50,360 nucleotides of DNA from Bacteroidota bacterium (GTDB lineage Bacteria > Bacteroidota > Bacteroidia > Cytophagales > UBA9547), in contig RDZG01000001.1 of NCBI GenBank assembly GCA_004293915.1, positions 1 to 50,360 on the forward strand, read 5' to 3'. The position numbers were made by a program, and so were the translations under genes. Every line of letters starts with the position of its first letter. The stretch's first letter is position 1. Under the pieces are notes generated by a model. It was not told where the DNA came from. It worked only from the letters and a program-made list of their open reading frames with translations, and searched no databases. This document shows positions 1-7,188 of this stretch, piece after piece.

Positions 1-87
1 CTGAAATTTAATGCGTTTATGACTGCATTCGAAAATGAAAATGAATTAGGAAAAACGCTCAGTAATTTAATTGTAAATATTTATTAG
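1..87 (+). CDS. C-terminal end of an unidentified protein (cut by window edge)
   Basis: An open frame enters from the left edge and ends at TAG 85-87, leaving 28 residues (LKFNAFMTAF...NLIVNIY). Nothing in this tail identifies a family. It converges with the small membrane-protein gene on the other strand, and the two stop regions overlap by about 4 nt. It could be a chance open frame, since only 28 codons are visible. Confidence 0.4.
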   Translation: MKFNAFMTAFENENELGKTLSNLIVNIY

Positions 88-272
88 ACTTTATATAAAG
101 CTACGATATTTAAAGTCATACCTCCACGTTTTTCGGTAAATGCACTGATAATAATACCAATAATCGCAAGTACAATCACAAACCAATTGCCCCAGCCAAG
201 CATCGGAAACAAACAAATTAAGGCAAGCAATAAAACTACTATTCCCCAAGCCCGAGTAATAAAATTTATCAT
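84..272 (-). CDS. Small membrane protein (62 aa), possibly 3'-truncated
   Basis: The protein has two hydrophobic stretches (about residues 8-25 and 30-44) separated by a short Gly/Trp/Asn turn (GWGNW), followed by a charged TEKRGG loop and a new hydrophobic start (MTLNIVAL). This fits a small inner-membrane protein. Family members I recall with this look are somewhat longer and end in a further membrane segment, so the abrupt end after residue 62, overlapping the convergent gene by a few bases, may be a truncation. The start is well placed: a TAnnTTTG -7 box (complement of 300-307) lies 27 bp upstream, inside a 54-bp repeat that is also found upstream of the FtsZ-domain gene at 1482-1850. Function is unknown. 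Confidence 0.6.
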   Translation of the reverse strand: MINFITRAWGIVVLLLALICLFPMLGWGNWFVIVLAIIGIIISAFTEKRGGMTLNIVALYKV

Positions 273-280
273 TTTTAGAT

Positions 281-334
281 TTTTAAGTTAATAATACCAC
301 AAAAATAAATGCCAACTCAGCCAAAGGATGGCGT
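281..334. repeat. 54-bp regulatory repeat, copy 1 (promoter plus inverted repeat)
   Basis: This segment matches 1861-1914 at 47 of 54 positions by my count, and the two copies sit at the same place upstream of two unrelated minus-strand genes. It contains a TAnnTTTG -7 box on the minus strand (TATTTTTG, 307-300). Just upstream of that is an inverted repeat, ATGCCA ... TGGCGT (309-314/329-334), with a 14-nt spacer holding a TTTG. The layout suggests a shared operator overlapping the -33 region. Confidence 0.75.
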
Positions 335-378
335 GTTTGAAAAAATATAATGTATTTTTCTTATTAAAATAAAAATTG

Positions 379-386
379 TAAATTTG
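379..386 (+). promoter_or_regulatory. Candidate -7 promoter box for the glycine-zipper/kinase pair
   Basis: TAAATTTG matches the Bacteroidota -7 consensus TAnnTTTG and lies 44 bp before the ATG at 431. No clear TTTG -33 element is seen at the usual distance, so the call rests on the -7 box and position. Confidence 0.4.
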
Positions 387-430
387 TAAAGGATTTATTT
401 TGTAAGGTAAATTAAAAATAACAATCAACC

Positions 431-721
431 ATGACAAACGAAGACAAAGAAATAATCGAAAAACTGGTTTTGGGTGGCGTTATTGGGGCTGCTATGGGTG
501 CATTAGCAACCGAAAACTCAAAAGGAGCGATAATTGGAGCCATTGCAGGAGCTGCCATTGTGAGCAGTTATCACGCTTCGCAACGAGCCAAAGAATCTGA
601 TTTGCCAAGGATGTTGGTTGAAAATAACCAATTATTTGAAGTGCATAAATCAGGAGAAAGAATATTTATAAAGGATTTGCCGCCTTATGTTAAAGTTCCT
701 AGAAAACTAATTTTGAGTTAA
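431..721 (+). CDS. Glycine-zipper small protein upstream of zeta-like kinase
   Basis: This 96-residue protein has an N-terminal glycine/alanine-rich zipper (about residues 14-45; GGVIGAAMGALA and GAIIGAIAGAAI with small residues every fourth position), typical of membrane-inserting helical hairpins. A soluble charged tail follows (about 55-96; LFEVHKSGERIFIKDLPP), ending in a PRKLILS motif. It lies 6 bp upstream of the P-loop kinase gene, so the two are almost certainly cotranscribed. That placement is where an antitoxin or partner would sit, but the sequence does not resemble epsilon antitoxin. I infer a partner role and do not assign a function. An alternative is a membrane anchor unrelated to toxicity. 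Confidence 0.65.
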   Translation: MTNEDKEIIEKLVLGGVIGAAMGALATENSKGAIIGAIAGAAIVSSYHASQRAKESDLPRMLVENNQLFEVHKSGERIFIKDLPPYVKVPRKLILS

Positions 722-727
722 TTTTAT

Positions 728-1465
728 ATGTCTAGCAAAAAAATTAGGATTTTTGCAGGTGCAAATGGTTCTGGAAAATCTACTTTTATTCGTGATTTTG
801 AAAGCAACTACAATGCTCGTTTGCATATTTTTGTCAATGCAGATGAAATTGAAGCGACTTTAAAACGTACGCATAAATTAAATTTTTCGGATTTTAAATT
901 AGAAATAAGCACCGAAAATATTCAAAACTATTTCAAAAATTCTACTTTTTCGCCAATAAAATTACAAAATCCTTTGCTTTTTGACAGCCTTTGGATTACA
1001 GAAAATGTATTACATTTCGACAAAAACTTACAAATAAATTCTTATATTGCAGCTGATATTGCTGAGTTTATTCGCCAAAATTTAGTTTTAAGTAATCATT
1101 CATTTTCTTACGAAACTGTAATGAGTAATGCTATTAAAATTGATTTTTTGGAAATGGCAAAAAGTAAAGGATATAAAATATATTTCTATTATTTCACAAC
1201 AAATGACCCTGAAATAAATATTGCACGCGTGAAACTTAGGGTGGAGCAAGGCGGACACAATGTGCCAGAAGCCACCATTATAGACCGATATTATAAGAGT
1301 TTAGAACTTTTAAAATCTGCTATCAAAACTTCAGATCAAGCCTATTTGATGGATAATTCTAAAGAAATCAATCATTTTGTGGCTCAAATTACCAATGGAA
1401 ATGAATTTGAGACCATTCTTGAGGATGAACTCCCAAATTGGGTTCATAAATATGTGATTTTGTAA
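728..1465 (+). CDS. Zeta-toxin-like P-loop kinase
   Basis: This 245-residue protein opens with a clear Walker A motif, GANGSGKST (residues 11-19), followed by VNADEIE (about 37-42), where zeta-family kinases place a catalytic/substrate-binding Asp. Further on is SYETVMS and a substrate-facing segment with arginines (VKLRVEQGGHNVPEATI), the usual zeta/AAA_33 signature. Zeta toxins phosphorylate UDP-N-acetylglucosamine or related nucleotides, and many chromosomal relatives have unknown substrates. Compared with typical short relatives there is an insert at about residues 50-105. No epsilon-type antitoxin is adjacent; the only linked gene is the glycine-zipper protein 6 bp upstream. The fold and family are well supported, but toxicity is an inference. 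Confidence 0.8.
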   Translation: MSSKKIRIFAGANGSGKSTFIRDFESNYNARLHIFVNADEIEATLKRTHKLNFSDFKLEISTENIQNYFKNSTFSPIKLQNPLLFDSLWITENVLHFDKNLQINSYIAADIAEFIRQNLVLSNHSFSYETVMSNAIKIDFLEMAKSKGYKIYFYYFTTNDPEINIARVKLRVEQGGHNVPEATIIDRYYKSLELLKSAIKTSDQAYLMDNSKEINHFVAQITNGNEFETILEDELPNWVHKYVIL

Positions 1466-1481
1466 TTTTTTTATTAAATTA

Positions 1482-1850
1482 TTACCCAACCGTTACAACA
1501 ATTTTTATCGATTCGCTTAGCGAATTATCAGTAGAAATACCACATTTTATAATTATATTTTCCGAAAAAGTATTTGAAATATAATCAATAACATAAGCAT
1601 ATTCATCCATAGAAAATTCTTCATTTGCATAAATAATTACTAAACAATGCGTAGGATAATCCATTTCTTTCATTTTATCCAATGCCAATTGAGTTGCAAT
1701 TTCAGTTCGATTTATGCCTTTTGCTTCGCCAATGCCATAATAAAAATGTTTTTTATCTCTAAAAATCATTTCTATGTCTTTAAAATCAATATTCAAAATT
1801 CCCGGATTTAACTGGCTATCTAAAATAGCATTTATGAGTATAAGAAACAT
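1482..1850 (-). CDS. Stand-alone FtsZ C-terminal domain protein (no GTPase domain)
   Basis: The 122 residues read like the second (C-terminal) subdomain of FtsZ, with no N-terminal GTP-binding domain. Residues 17-26 (GILNIDFKDI) match the FtsZ T7 loop, including the N-x-D-x-x-D pattern that in FtsZ completes the GTPase site of the neighbouring subunit. GIGEAKG...A...A (about 39-55) corresponds to the FtsZ G-x-G-x-A-x-G segment and its following helix. The end (IIIKCGISTDNSLSESIKIVVTVG) matches the FtsZ strands around G-x-x-x-D-x-x-x-x-x-x-I-x-V-T-V. The gene has its own promoter-like repeat at 1861-1914, with a -7 box 29 bp from the ATG, so it looks like an intact small gene. No FtsZ tail or FtsA-binding peptide follows. 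It could instead be a decayed ftsZ paralogue. Confidence 0.75.
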   Translation of the reverse strand: MFLILINAILDSQLNPGILNIDFKDIEMIFRDKKHFYYGIGEAKGINRTEIATQLALDKMKEMDYPTHCLVIIYANEEFSMDEYAYVIDYISNTFSENIIIKCGISTDNSLSESIKIVVTVG

Positions 1851-1860
1851 AATTTTTGGT

Positions 1861-1914
1861 TTTTAAGTTAATAATACCACAAAATTAAACGCCAATTCAG
1901 TCAAACAGTGGCGT
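1861..1914. repeat. 54-bp regulatory repeat, copy 2 (promoter plus inverted repeat)
   Basis: This is the second copy of the element at 281-334. It contains a minus-strand -7 box TAATTTTG (1887-1880) and a perfect inverted repeat ACGCCA/TGGCGT (1889-1894/1909-1914) around a 14-nt spacer that includes TTTG on the minus strand. One of the differences from copy 1 restores a perfect inverted repeat, which suggests the arms matter. Confidence 0.75.
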
Positions 1915-2056
1915 AAGAAAATCTAAATTCATAATTAAATAATTTATAATAATAATTAATAAAATTAATTTATTGTGTAAAGTATGTTTTAACAAATTTT
2001 GATACTTGAATAAAAAAACACATTCCTTTTTTAATTGAAGTTTTGGTTAAAACGAT

Positions 2057-2064
2057 TAAATTTG
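2057..2064 (+). promoter_or_regulatory. Candidate -7 box for the toxin-antitoxin pair
   Basis: TAAATTTG fits TAnnTTTG and is 22 bp before the ATG at 2087. A TTG at 2035 lies at about the right distance for a -33 element. Confidence 0.45.
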
Positions 2065-2086
2065 CAATTATAAAATCATAAAAATC

Positions 2087-2341
2087 ATGAATTTACAAGT
2101 AATAAATAGCGAAAATGGAAAACCTATGGGTGTTTTTATTCCAATCAAAGAATGGGAGTTCATAAAAGCTGAATACCACATTTCAGAAAACGGTATAAAA
2201 GAAAAAGCGATAAAAAAACCCAAAAAATCCAAAAAAAATAAAACCTTAGAAGGTTTTAGGCAAGCTGTAAAAGAATTACAATTAGTTTTGGATGGAAAAT
2301 TAGAAGCTAGACCTCTAAAAGACGTATTGAATGAATTATGA
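2087..2341 (+). CDS. Putative antitoxin of a RelE/ParE-type module
   Basis: This 84-residue, highly basic protein starts with MNLQVINSENGKPMGVFIP, like the N-terminal strand of Phd/YefM-type or similar antitoxins. It has a Lys-rich centre (about 43-53) and ends with a helix (EGFRQAVKELQLVLDGK) of the kind that wraps a RelE-fold toxin. The last 11 nt overlap the start of the toxin gene, a typical translational-coupling arrangement. The antitoxin class cannot be assigned by eye, and the call depends mainly on the downstream partner. Confidence 0.65.
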   Translation: MNLQVINSENGKPMGVFIPIKEWEFIKAEYHISENGIKEKAIKKPKKSKKNKTLEGFRQAVKELQLVLDGKLEARPLKDVLNEL

Positions 2342-2666
2342 GATTTTAACTATTTCAGATTTTGATAAAAATTTAAAAAAATTATCAAAAAAATATCACT
2401 CTATTCAGAATGATGTTTTTGAACCAGGCGAAAAATTAAAAATTAACCCCACACAAGGCGATAAGATTTTTGAAAATTGCTATAAAGTACGAATGGCAAT
2501 CTCGACTAAAAATAAAGGAAAAAGTGGTGGTGCAAGAGTTATTACCTATGTTTATGTAGCAAAAGAAACCGTTTATTTACTTTCTATTTATGACAAAAGT
2601 GAGCAAGAAAATTTGAGCGACAATGAAATCAAGACCCTTATTCAATCGTTAGAAATTCCAATATAA
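2331..2666 (+). CDS. RelE/ParE-family toxin
   Basis: The 111-residue protein has the RelE/ParE layout: an N-terminal helical hairpin (FDKNLKKLSKKYHSIQNDV, about 11-29), then the strand-rich core YKVRMAISTKNKGKSGGARVITY and VYLLSIYDKSEQENLSDNEI. RVITY and LLSIYDKSEQENLS are recognisable family blocks. Such toxins are ribosome-dependent mRNA endonucleases or gyrase poisons; which one cannot be told here. Its ATG lies inside the antitoxin gene (11-nt overlap), and no ribosome-binding site of its own is obvious. Confidence 0.8.
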   Translation: MNYEILTISDFDKNLKKLSKKYHSIQNDVFEPGEKLKINPTQGDKIFENCYKVRMAISTKNKGKSGGARVITYVYVAKETVYLLSIYDKSEQENLSDNEIKTLIQSLEIPI

Positions 2667-2684
2667 CTTTTTGTTGTGCCATAT

Positions 2685-2712
2685 TTTGTCGTAGTGTATT
2701 TTTATATTTGCC
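2685..2712 (+). promoter_or_regulatory. Promoter of the WYL regulator gene
   Basis: TTTG (2685-2688), 16 bp of spacer and TATATTTG (2705-2712) form a good Bacteroidota-type promoter. The -7 box is 15 bp from the ATG at 2728, implying a very short 5' leader and transcription independent of the toxin gene. Confidence 0.6.
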
Positions 2713-2727
2713 TTAAAATATTTTCAA

Positions 2728-3606
2728 ATGGCAAAACTCAATTTTCTAACTCGATACAATTTAATTATCAAAAAACTCAAAAAGTCGCCTTGTACTTTAG
2801 AATCTATATTCGATTATCTCGAACGAGAATCCGAAATACTAGGTTTTTCGCTCACTATTTCTCCTCGAACCTTTCAGCGAGATATTAAAGAAATACTTAC
2901 TTTATATGACATTGAAATAAAGTATGATTTTTCTAAAAAAGTGTATTTTATAACAGACGAATTTCAGTCCGAATTAAATGTTAGAATGTTGGATGCCTTT
3001 GATTTGTTTCAATCGCTAAAAATGAGCGAAAACATGACAAAACATATTTGTTTCGAAAAACGAAAACCTCAAGGAACTACGTTTTTATTACCTATTTTAC
3101 AAGCAATAAAAACAAAAAATGTAATTGAAATTTTACACCAAAAATTTAGTCAGAAACAATCATTTTTACATACTCTAGAACCTTTGGCAATAAAAGAATC
3201 TCAAGGTCGCTGGTATTTGGTTGCAAAGGAAATTGAAAACGAAAAAATAAAAACGTATGGTTTAGATAGAATTTCAGAGGTAAATATTTTAAAAACTAAA
3301 AAGACTAATTTTGTTTTTGATGTCGAAATTTATTTTAAAGATTGTTTTGGAATTATAAAACCCGAAAATGAAGAATTTGCACCAACATTTGAACTTTTAT
3401 TTTCTAAAAAGCAAGGCAATTATATCAAAACTTATCCGCTTCATCATTCACAAAAAGTAGTTTCAGAAAATGATTTAGAAATTGTATTTTCTTACAAATT
3501 ATTTATAACTCATGATTTTGTGATGGAACTTTTATCGTTTGGAAACGAATTAATTTTGACCAATTATAATGTGCTAACACAAGAGTTAAATTTAGCTAAA
3601 GGATAA
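2728..3606 (+). CDS. WYL-domain transcriptional regulator
   Basis: The 292-residue protein has an N-terminal winged helix-turn-helix of DeoR/HTH_11 type (about 6-65; ISPRTFQRDIKEI is the recognition-helix region). A WYL domain follows (about 115-205) with the diagnostic QGRWYLVAKE and KTYGLDRISEV, and then a WCX-like C-terminal region to residue 290. WYL domains sense ligands, probably nucleic acids or nucleotides, and WYL regulators are common beside toxin-antitoxin and phage-defence genes. It sits directly after the RelE-type pair but has its own promoter. The regulatory target is unknown; the divergent and upstream accessory genes are the natural candidates. Confidence 0.85.
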   Translation: MAKLNFLTRYNLIIKKLKKSPCTLESIFDYLERESEILGFSLTISPRTFQRDIKEILTLYDIEIKYDFSKKVYFITDEFQSELNVRMLDAFDLFQSLKMSENMTKHICFEKRKPQGTTFLLPILQAIKTKNVIEILHQKFSQKQSFLHTLEPLAIKESQGRWYLVAKEIENEKIKTYGLDRISEVNILKTKKTNFVFDVEIYFKDCFGIIKPENEEFAPTFELLFSKKQGNYIKTYPLHHSQKVVSENDLEIVFSYKLFITHDFVMELLSFGNELILTNYNVLTQELNLAKG

Positions 3607-3639
3607 AAAAATAATATCTTATCTTGAAAAATCAGCAAC

Positions 3640-3670
3640 AAAAAATCCCGCTTTGAGCGGGATTTTTTTT
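3640..3670. terminator. Bidirectional Rho-independent terminator
   Basis: A 9-bp stem, AATCCCGCT/AGCGGGATT (3644-3652/3656-3664), with a 3-nt TTG loop is flanked by A- and T-runs. It lies between the convergent WYL gene and rpoD and can serve both. Confidence 0.9.
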
Positions 3671-3672
3671 GA

Positions 3673-4536
3673 CTAACCTAAATAAGGTTTAAGTGCTTTG
3701 CTTCGAGAGGTATGTCGAAGTCTGCGAATAGCTTTTTCTTTGATTTGTCGTACACGTTCGCGTGTGAGATTAAATTTTTCGCCTATTTCTTCCAAAGTCA
3801 TAGCATGTTCGCCATTTAATCCAAAATAAAGCATCACCACATCTGCCTCGCGTTGTGTAAGTGTGTGTAAGGCACGGCTCACTTCTTTGCGAAGCGAATC
3901 TGTAATTAAATTTCCATCTGGCGTATCATTGTCATCACCAGCTAAAACATCCAAAAGACTGTTTTCTTCGCCTTGAACAAAAGGAGCATCCATAGAAACA
4001 TGTCTTCCTGATATTTTTAAGGTATCCACAATTTCGGAAGTAGATACATCTAACACTTCAGCAAGCTCATCTGGCGAAGGCTCACGTTCGTATTTTTGTT
4101 CTAATTCAGAAAATGTTTTTGAGATTTTATTCAAAGAACCCACACGATTCAATGGCAAACGAACAATACGAGATTGCTCAGCCAAAGCTTGCAAAATCGA
4201 TTGGCGAATCCACCAAACTGCATAAGAAATGAATTTGAATCCACGAGTTTCATCAAAACGTTGAGCGGCTTTTATCAAGCCTAAATTTCCTTCATTTATT
4301 AAATCGCCAAGCGAAAGTCCTTGATTTTGGTATTGTTTTGCAACCGAAACCACAAAACGCAAATTTGCTTTCGTTAATTTTTCGAGCGCATATTGATCAC
4401 CGTCACGAATACGTTTTGCCAAATCAACTTCTTCGTCTGGAGTTAATAAATCAACTTTACCTATTTCTTGTAGGTATTTGTCAAGCGATTGGCTCTCACG
4501 GTTGGTAATTTGTTTACTTATCTTAAGCTGTCTCAT
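3673..4536 (-). CDS. rpoD: Primary RNA polymerase sigma factor RpoD
   Basis: At 287 residues this is the short Bacteroidota primary sigma factor lacking region 1.1. Region 1.2 is at about 16-50 ([20 protein letters not shown]). Region 2 is at about 54-125, with [23 protein letters not shown]... and the -10-recognition/melting segment [13 protein letters not shown]. Region 3 is at about 130-205. Region 4 is at about 220-275, with the helix-turn-helix [20 protein letters not shown]. It directs transcription from housekeeping promoters (TTTG/TAnnTTTG), matching the boxes seen across this window. It is last in the conserved rpsO-pnp-rpoD order but has its own -7 box upstream. Confidence 0.97.
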   Translation of the reverse strand: MRQLKISKQITNRESQSLDKYLQEIGKVDLLTPDEEVDLAKRIRDGDQYALEKLTKANLRFVVSVAKQYQNQGLSLGDLINEGNLGLIKAAQRFDETRGFKFISYAVWWIRQSILQALAEQSRIVRLPLNRVGSLNKISKTFSELEQKYEREPSPDELAEVLDVSTSEIVDTLKISGRHVSMDAPFVQGEENSLLDVLAGDDNDTPDGNLITDSLRKEVSRALHTLTQREADVVMLYFGLNGEHAMTLEEIGEKFNLTRERVRQIKEKAIRRLRHTSRSKALKPYLG

Positions 4537-4570
4537 TTTAGGCTTTGCCGTATAGAATTATTATCAATAA

Positions 4571-4578
4571 CAAATTTA
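4571..4578 (-). promoter_or_regulatory. Candidate -7 box for rpoD
   Basis: The minus-strand reading is TAAATTTG, matching TAnnTTTG, 34 bp upstream of the rpoD ATG and in the 75-bp gap after pnp. Confidence 0.5.
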
Positions 4579-4611
4579 ACTCGTATTTATTACAATTAGT
4601 TTAAACTTTTT

Positions 4612-6747
4612 TTACGCAACAGCGTTTTCTGGCTTTGGTAAAAGAACTTTGCGTGATAAACGATATTTTCCAGTTTTAGGATCAACTTCAACTAGTTTCA
4701 CTTTTAGTTTTTCGCCAACTTCTAAAATACCATCCATTTTTTCTACTCTTTCCCATTTGATTTCAGAAATATGTAGCAAACCATCTTTTCCAGGCATAAA
4801 TTCAACAAATGCACCATAGGTTTGAACAGATTTTACAACGCCATCGTAAGTTTCGCCAACTTCCGGAACTGATACAATACCTTTTATTCGTGCAATAGCT
4901 GCTTCAAGTGCATCGCCATTTGCCGATGAAATAGTAACTTTACCTTTTCCATCAATTTCTTCGATGTTGATAGTCGCACCTGTAGATTTTTGCATTTCTT
5001 GAATGATTTTTCCACCAGGTCCGATTACTGCACCAATAAATTCTTTATCAATAAACATACTTACCATGCGAGGTGCGTATGGTTTTAAGTCTGTTTTTGC
5101 TGCCGAAATGGTTTTGTTCATTTCGTTTAAAATATGTTCTCTTCCTTTTTTTGCTTGAGCCAATGCTTCACGCACTACTTGGAACGAAAGTCCATCAATT
5201 TTGATGTCCATTTGGCAACCAGTAATTCCTTTTGAAGTACCTGTTACTTTAAAATCCATATCTCCCAAATGATCTTCATCTCCTAAAATATCAGAAAGTA
5301 CTGCGTATTTTCCCGTTTTAGAGTCTGTTATCAATCCCATAGCAATTCCAGATACACCACTTTTAATTGGCACACCAGCATCCATCAATGCAAGCGAACC
5401 TGCACAAACAGTAGCCATAGACGAAGAACCATTTGATTCTAAAATATCAGAAATTACTCGAATAGTATATGGAAAATCAATTTCATTTGGCAATACTTTT
5501 TTGAGCGAACGCATGGCTAAATTTCCATGTCCAACTTCTCTTCTACCAACTCCACGATTAGGTTTTACTTCGCCTGTCGAAAAGCCTGGGAAATTATAAT
5601 GCAACATAAATTTGTTGTAACCAGCAAACATGGCACTATCAATTTGTTGTTCATCAAGTTTTGAGCCTAAAGTTACTGAAGTTAATGATTGTGTTTCGCC
5701 TCTAGTAAAAATAGCCGAACCATGAACCGAAGGTAAATAATCGATTTCAGACCATATTGGTCTAACTTCGTCTAATTTTCTTCCATCCAAGCGTTTGCGT
5801 TCGTCTAAAACTAAATTTCTACACGCATCTTTTTCTATGTCGTGATAGTAATGTTTGATTAAAGCTTTATCTTCTGTTGAATCAGCAGGAAGAGCATCAA
5901 TATATTCTTTTACAATAGCTTTAAACTCCGAAGTACGTTCGTGTTTGTTTGGATTTCCTTTTTGAGCCACAGCATACACTTTGGCATAAAGTAAATCATA
6001 TAATTTTTTCTTTAAATCTAAATCGTGTTTTTCGTGATTATATTCACGTTTTTTAGTGCTTCCAACCATTTCAGCTAATTCTAATTGGGCTTTACATTGT
6101 TGTTTTATGGCTTCGTGTGCAATTTCCATGGCTTCCACCATTTCTTCTTCCGACATTTCATCAGCTTCGCCTTCGACCATCGAAATATCTTTCATCGAAC
6201 CAGCAACCATCAAATCTATCGTTGCACGATTAATTTCGCTTGTAGTTGGATTAATTTTGTATTGACCATCGACTTTTGCAACTCGAACTTCAGAAATTGG
6301 ACCATTAAATGGAATATCCGAAACCGCCAAAGCTGCCGATGCTGCCAAAGCTGCAAATGCATCTGGTTGGGTTTCTTTATCGCCAGAAATTAACGAAACC
6401 ATTACTTGTGTATCAGCATGATAATTGTCAGGAAATAGTGGACGCAAAGCTCTGTCTATCAATCTACTAACCAAAACTTCATAATCAGATAATTTTCCTT
6501 CTCTTCTTAAAAATCCACCAGGAATTCGACCCAAAGCCGAGAATTTTTCTTGATAATCAACTGTGAGTGGCATAAAATCCACGCCATCTTTGGCTTCGGC
6601 AGCCGAACAAACCGTAGCAAGTAACATTAAGTTACCCATTTTTACAACCACAGAACCATCAGCTTGTTTGGCTAATTTACCTGTTTCGATTGTTACTTCT
6701 CTGCCATCGGCAAGATTAAATTTTTTAATAAAATGTTTTGGTAGCAT
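4612..6747 (-). CDS. pnp: Polynucleotide phosphorylase
   Basis: This 711-residue enzyme degrades RNA 3'-to-5' by phosphorolysis and takes part in mRNA turnover. Domain order is complete: first RNase PH domain (about 12-150; [28 protein letters not shown]), helical domain (about 150-240), second RNase PH domain (about 310-550; [26 protein letters not shown], the active-site [17 protein letters not shown]), KH domain (about 560-615; [16 protein letters not shown]) and S1 domain (about 625-695). The length is normal for the family. It lies between rpsO and rpoD; a hairpin at 6811-6847 separates it from rpsO. Confidence 0.98.
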   Translation of the reverse strand: MLPKHFIKKFNLADGREVTIETGKLAKQADGSVVVKMGNLMLLATVCSAAEAKDGVDFMPLTVDYQEKFSALGRIPGGFLRREGKLSDYEVLVSRLIDRALRPLFPDNYHADTQVMVSLISGDKETQPDAFAALAASAALAVSDIPFNGPISEVRVAKVDGQYKINPTTSEINRATIDLMVAGSMKDISMVEGEADEMSEEEMVEAMEIAHEAIKQQCKAQLELAEMVGSTKKREYNHEKHDLDLKKKLYDLLYAKVYAVAQKGNPNKHERTSEFKAIVKEYIDALPADSTEDKALIKHYYHDIEKDACRNLVLDERKRLDGRKLDEVRPIWSEIDYLPSVHGSAIFTRGETQSLTSVTLGSKLDEQQIDSAMFAGYNKFMLHYNFPGFSTGEVKPNRGVGRREVGHGNLAMRSLKKVLPNEIDFPYTIRVISDILESNGSSSMATVCAGSLALMDAGVPIKSGVSGIAMGLITDSKTGKYAVLSDILGDEDHLGDMDFKVTGTSKGITGCQMDIKIDGLSFQVVREALAQAKKGREHILNEMNKTISAAKTDLKPYAPRMVSMFIDKEFIGAVIGPGGKIIQEMQKSTGATINIEEIDGKGKVTISSANGDALEAAIARIKGIVSVPEVGETYDGVVKSVQTYGAFVEFMPGKDGLLHISEIKWERVEKMDGILEVGEKLKVKLVEVDPKTGKYRLSRKVLLPKPENAVA

Positions 6748-6810
6748 TGTGTGTATATATAATAGGTATCCCTGATCTATAAAATTGTGTGGAAAATGAT
6801 GTAAAAAATA

Positions 6811-6847
6811 AAAAAGTTCCTAGCGAAAACCGAAAGGAACTTTTTTT
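6811..6847 (-). terminator. Hairpin between rpsO and pnp
   Basis: AAAAAGTTCCT pairs with AGGAACTTTTT around a 13-nt loop and is followed on the minus strand by T-rich sequence. It can terminate or attenuate rpsO transcription. By analogy with enteric rpsO-pnp it may also be an RNA-processing site, but that is inference. Confidence 0.7.
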
Positions 6848-6856
6848 GGCAAGAAA

Positions 6857-7132
6857 TTATTTTCTAATATTTAACTTAGCAATGATAGCTCTGTATCTAT
6901 TGATGTCTGTATGAGATAAATAATCTAGCATTCTTCTTCTTTTACCAACAAGGCGAAGTAAGCCCATTTTAGTAGAAAAATCTTTTTTATTTGCTTGTAA
7001 ATGACCAGTTAAATGGTTGATTCTTTCTGTAAACAAACCGATTTGAGATTCTGCCGAACCTGTATCTTTACTTGTTGCTTGTGTGCTATTTGCTTTGAAA
7101 ATTGCTTGTTTCTTTTCCGCTGATAAATACAT
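6857..7132 (-). CDS. rpsO: 30S ribosomal protein S15
   Basis: S15 binds 16S rRNA in the platform of the small subunit. The conserved core is intact: DTGSAESQIGLFTERINHLTGHLQ..., KKDFSTKMGLLRLVGKRRRMLDYL and the C-terminal DINRYRAIIAKLNIRK. A longer open frame reaches 7162, but I chose the internal ATG at 7132 (MYLSAEKKQAIF). It gives a length near the family norm (about 90 aa), and the -7 box at 7160-7167 would put the transcript start downstream of the longer start. Confidence 0.96.
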   Translation of the reverse strand: MYLSAEKKQAIFKANSTQATSKDTGSAESQIGLFTERINHLTGHLQANKKDFSTKMGLLRLVGKRRRMLDYLSHTDINRYRAIIAKLNIRK

Positions 7133-7159
7133 CTTTGTCGAGTTATTTTTTTGAATTTG

Positions 7160-7167
7160 CAAATTTA
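7160..7167 (-). promoter_or_regulatory. Candidate -7 box for rpsO
   Basis: The minus-strand reading is TAAATTTG. It overlaps the alternative upstream ATG at 7162 and lies 27 bp before the ATG at 7132, which supports the shorter rpsO start. Confidence 0.55.
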
Positions 7168-7188
7168 GAATAAAATTATCTAAATACC

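Noticed and set aside
7133..7162. Ten-residue N-terminal extension of ribosomal protein S15
   Set aside because: The promoter box overlaps the extended start, and the family begins at MYLSAEKK.
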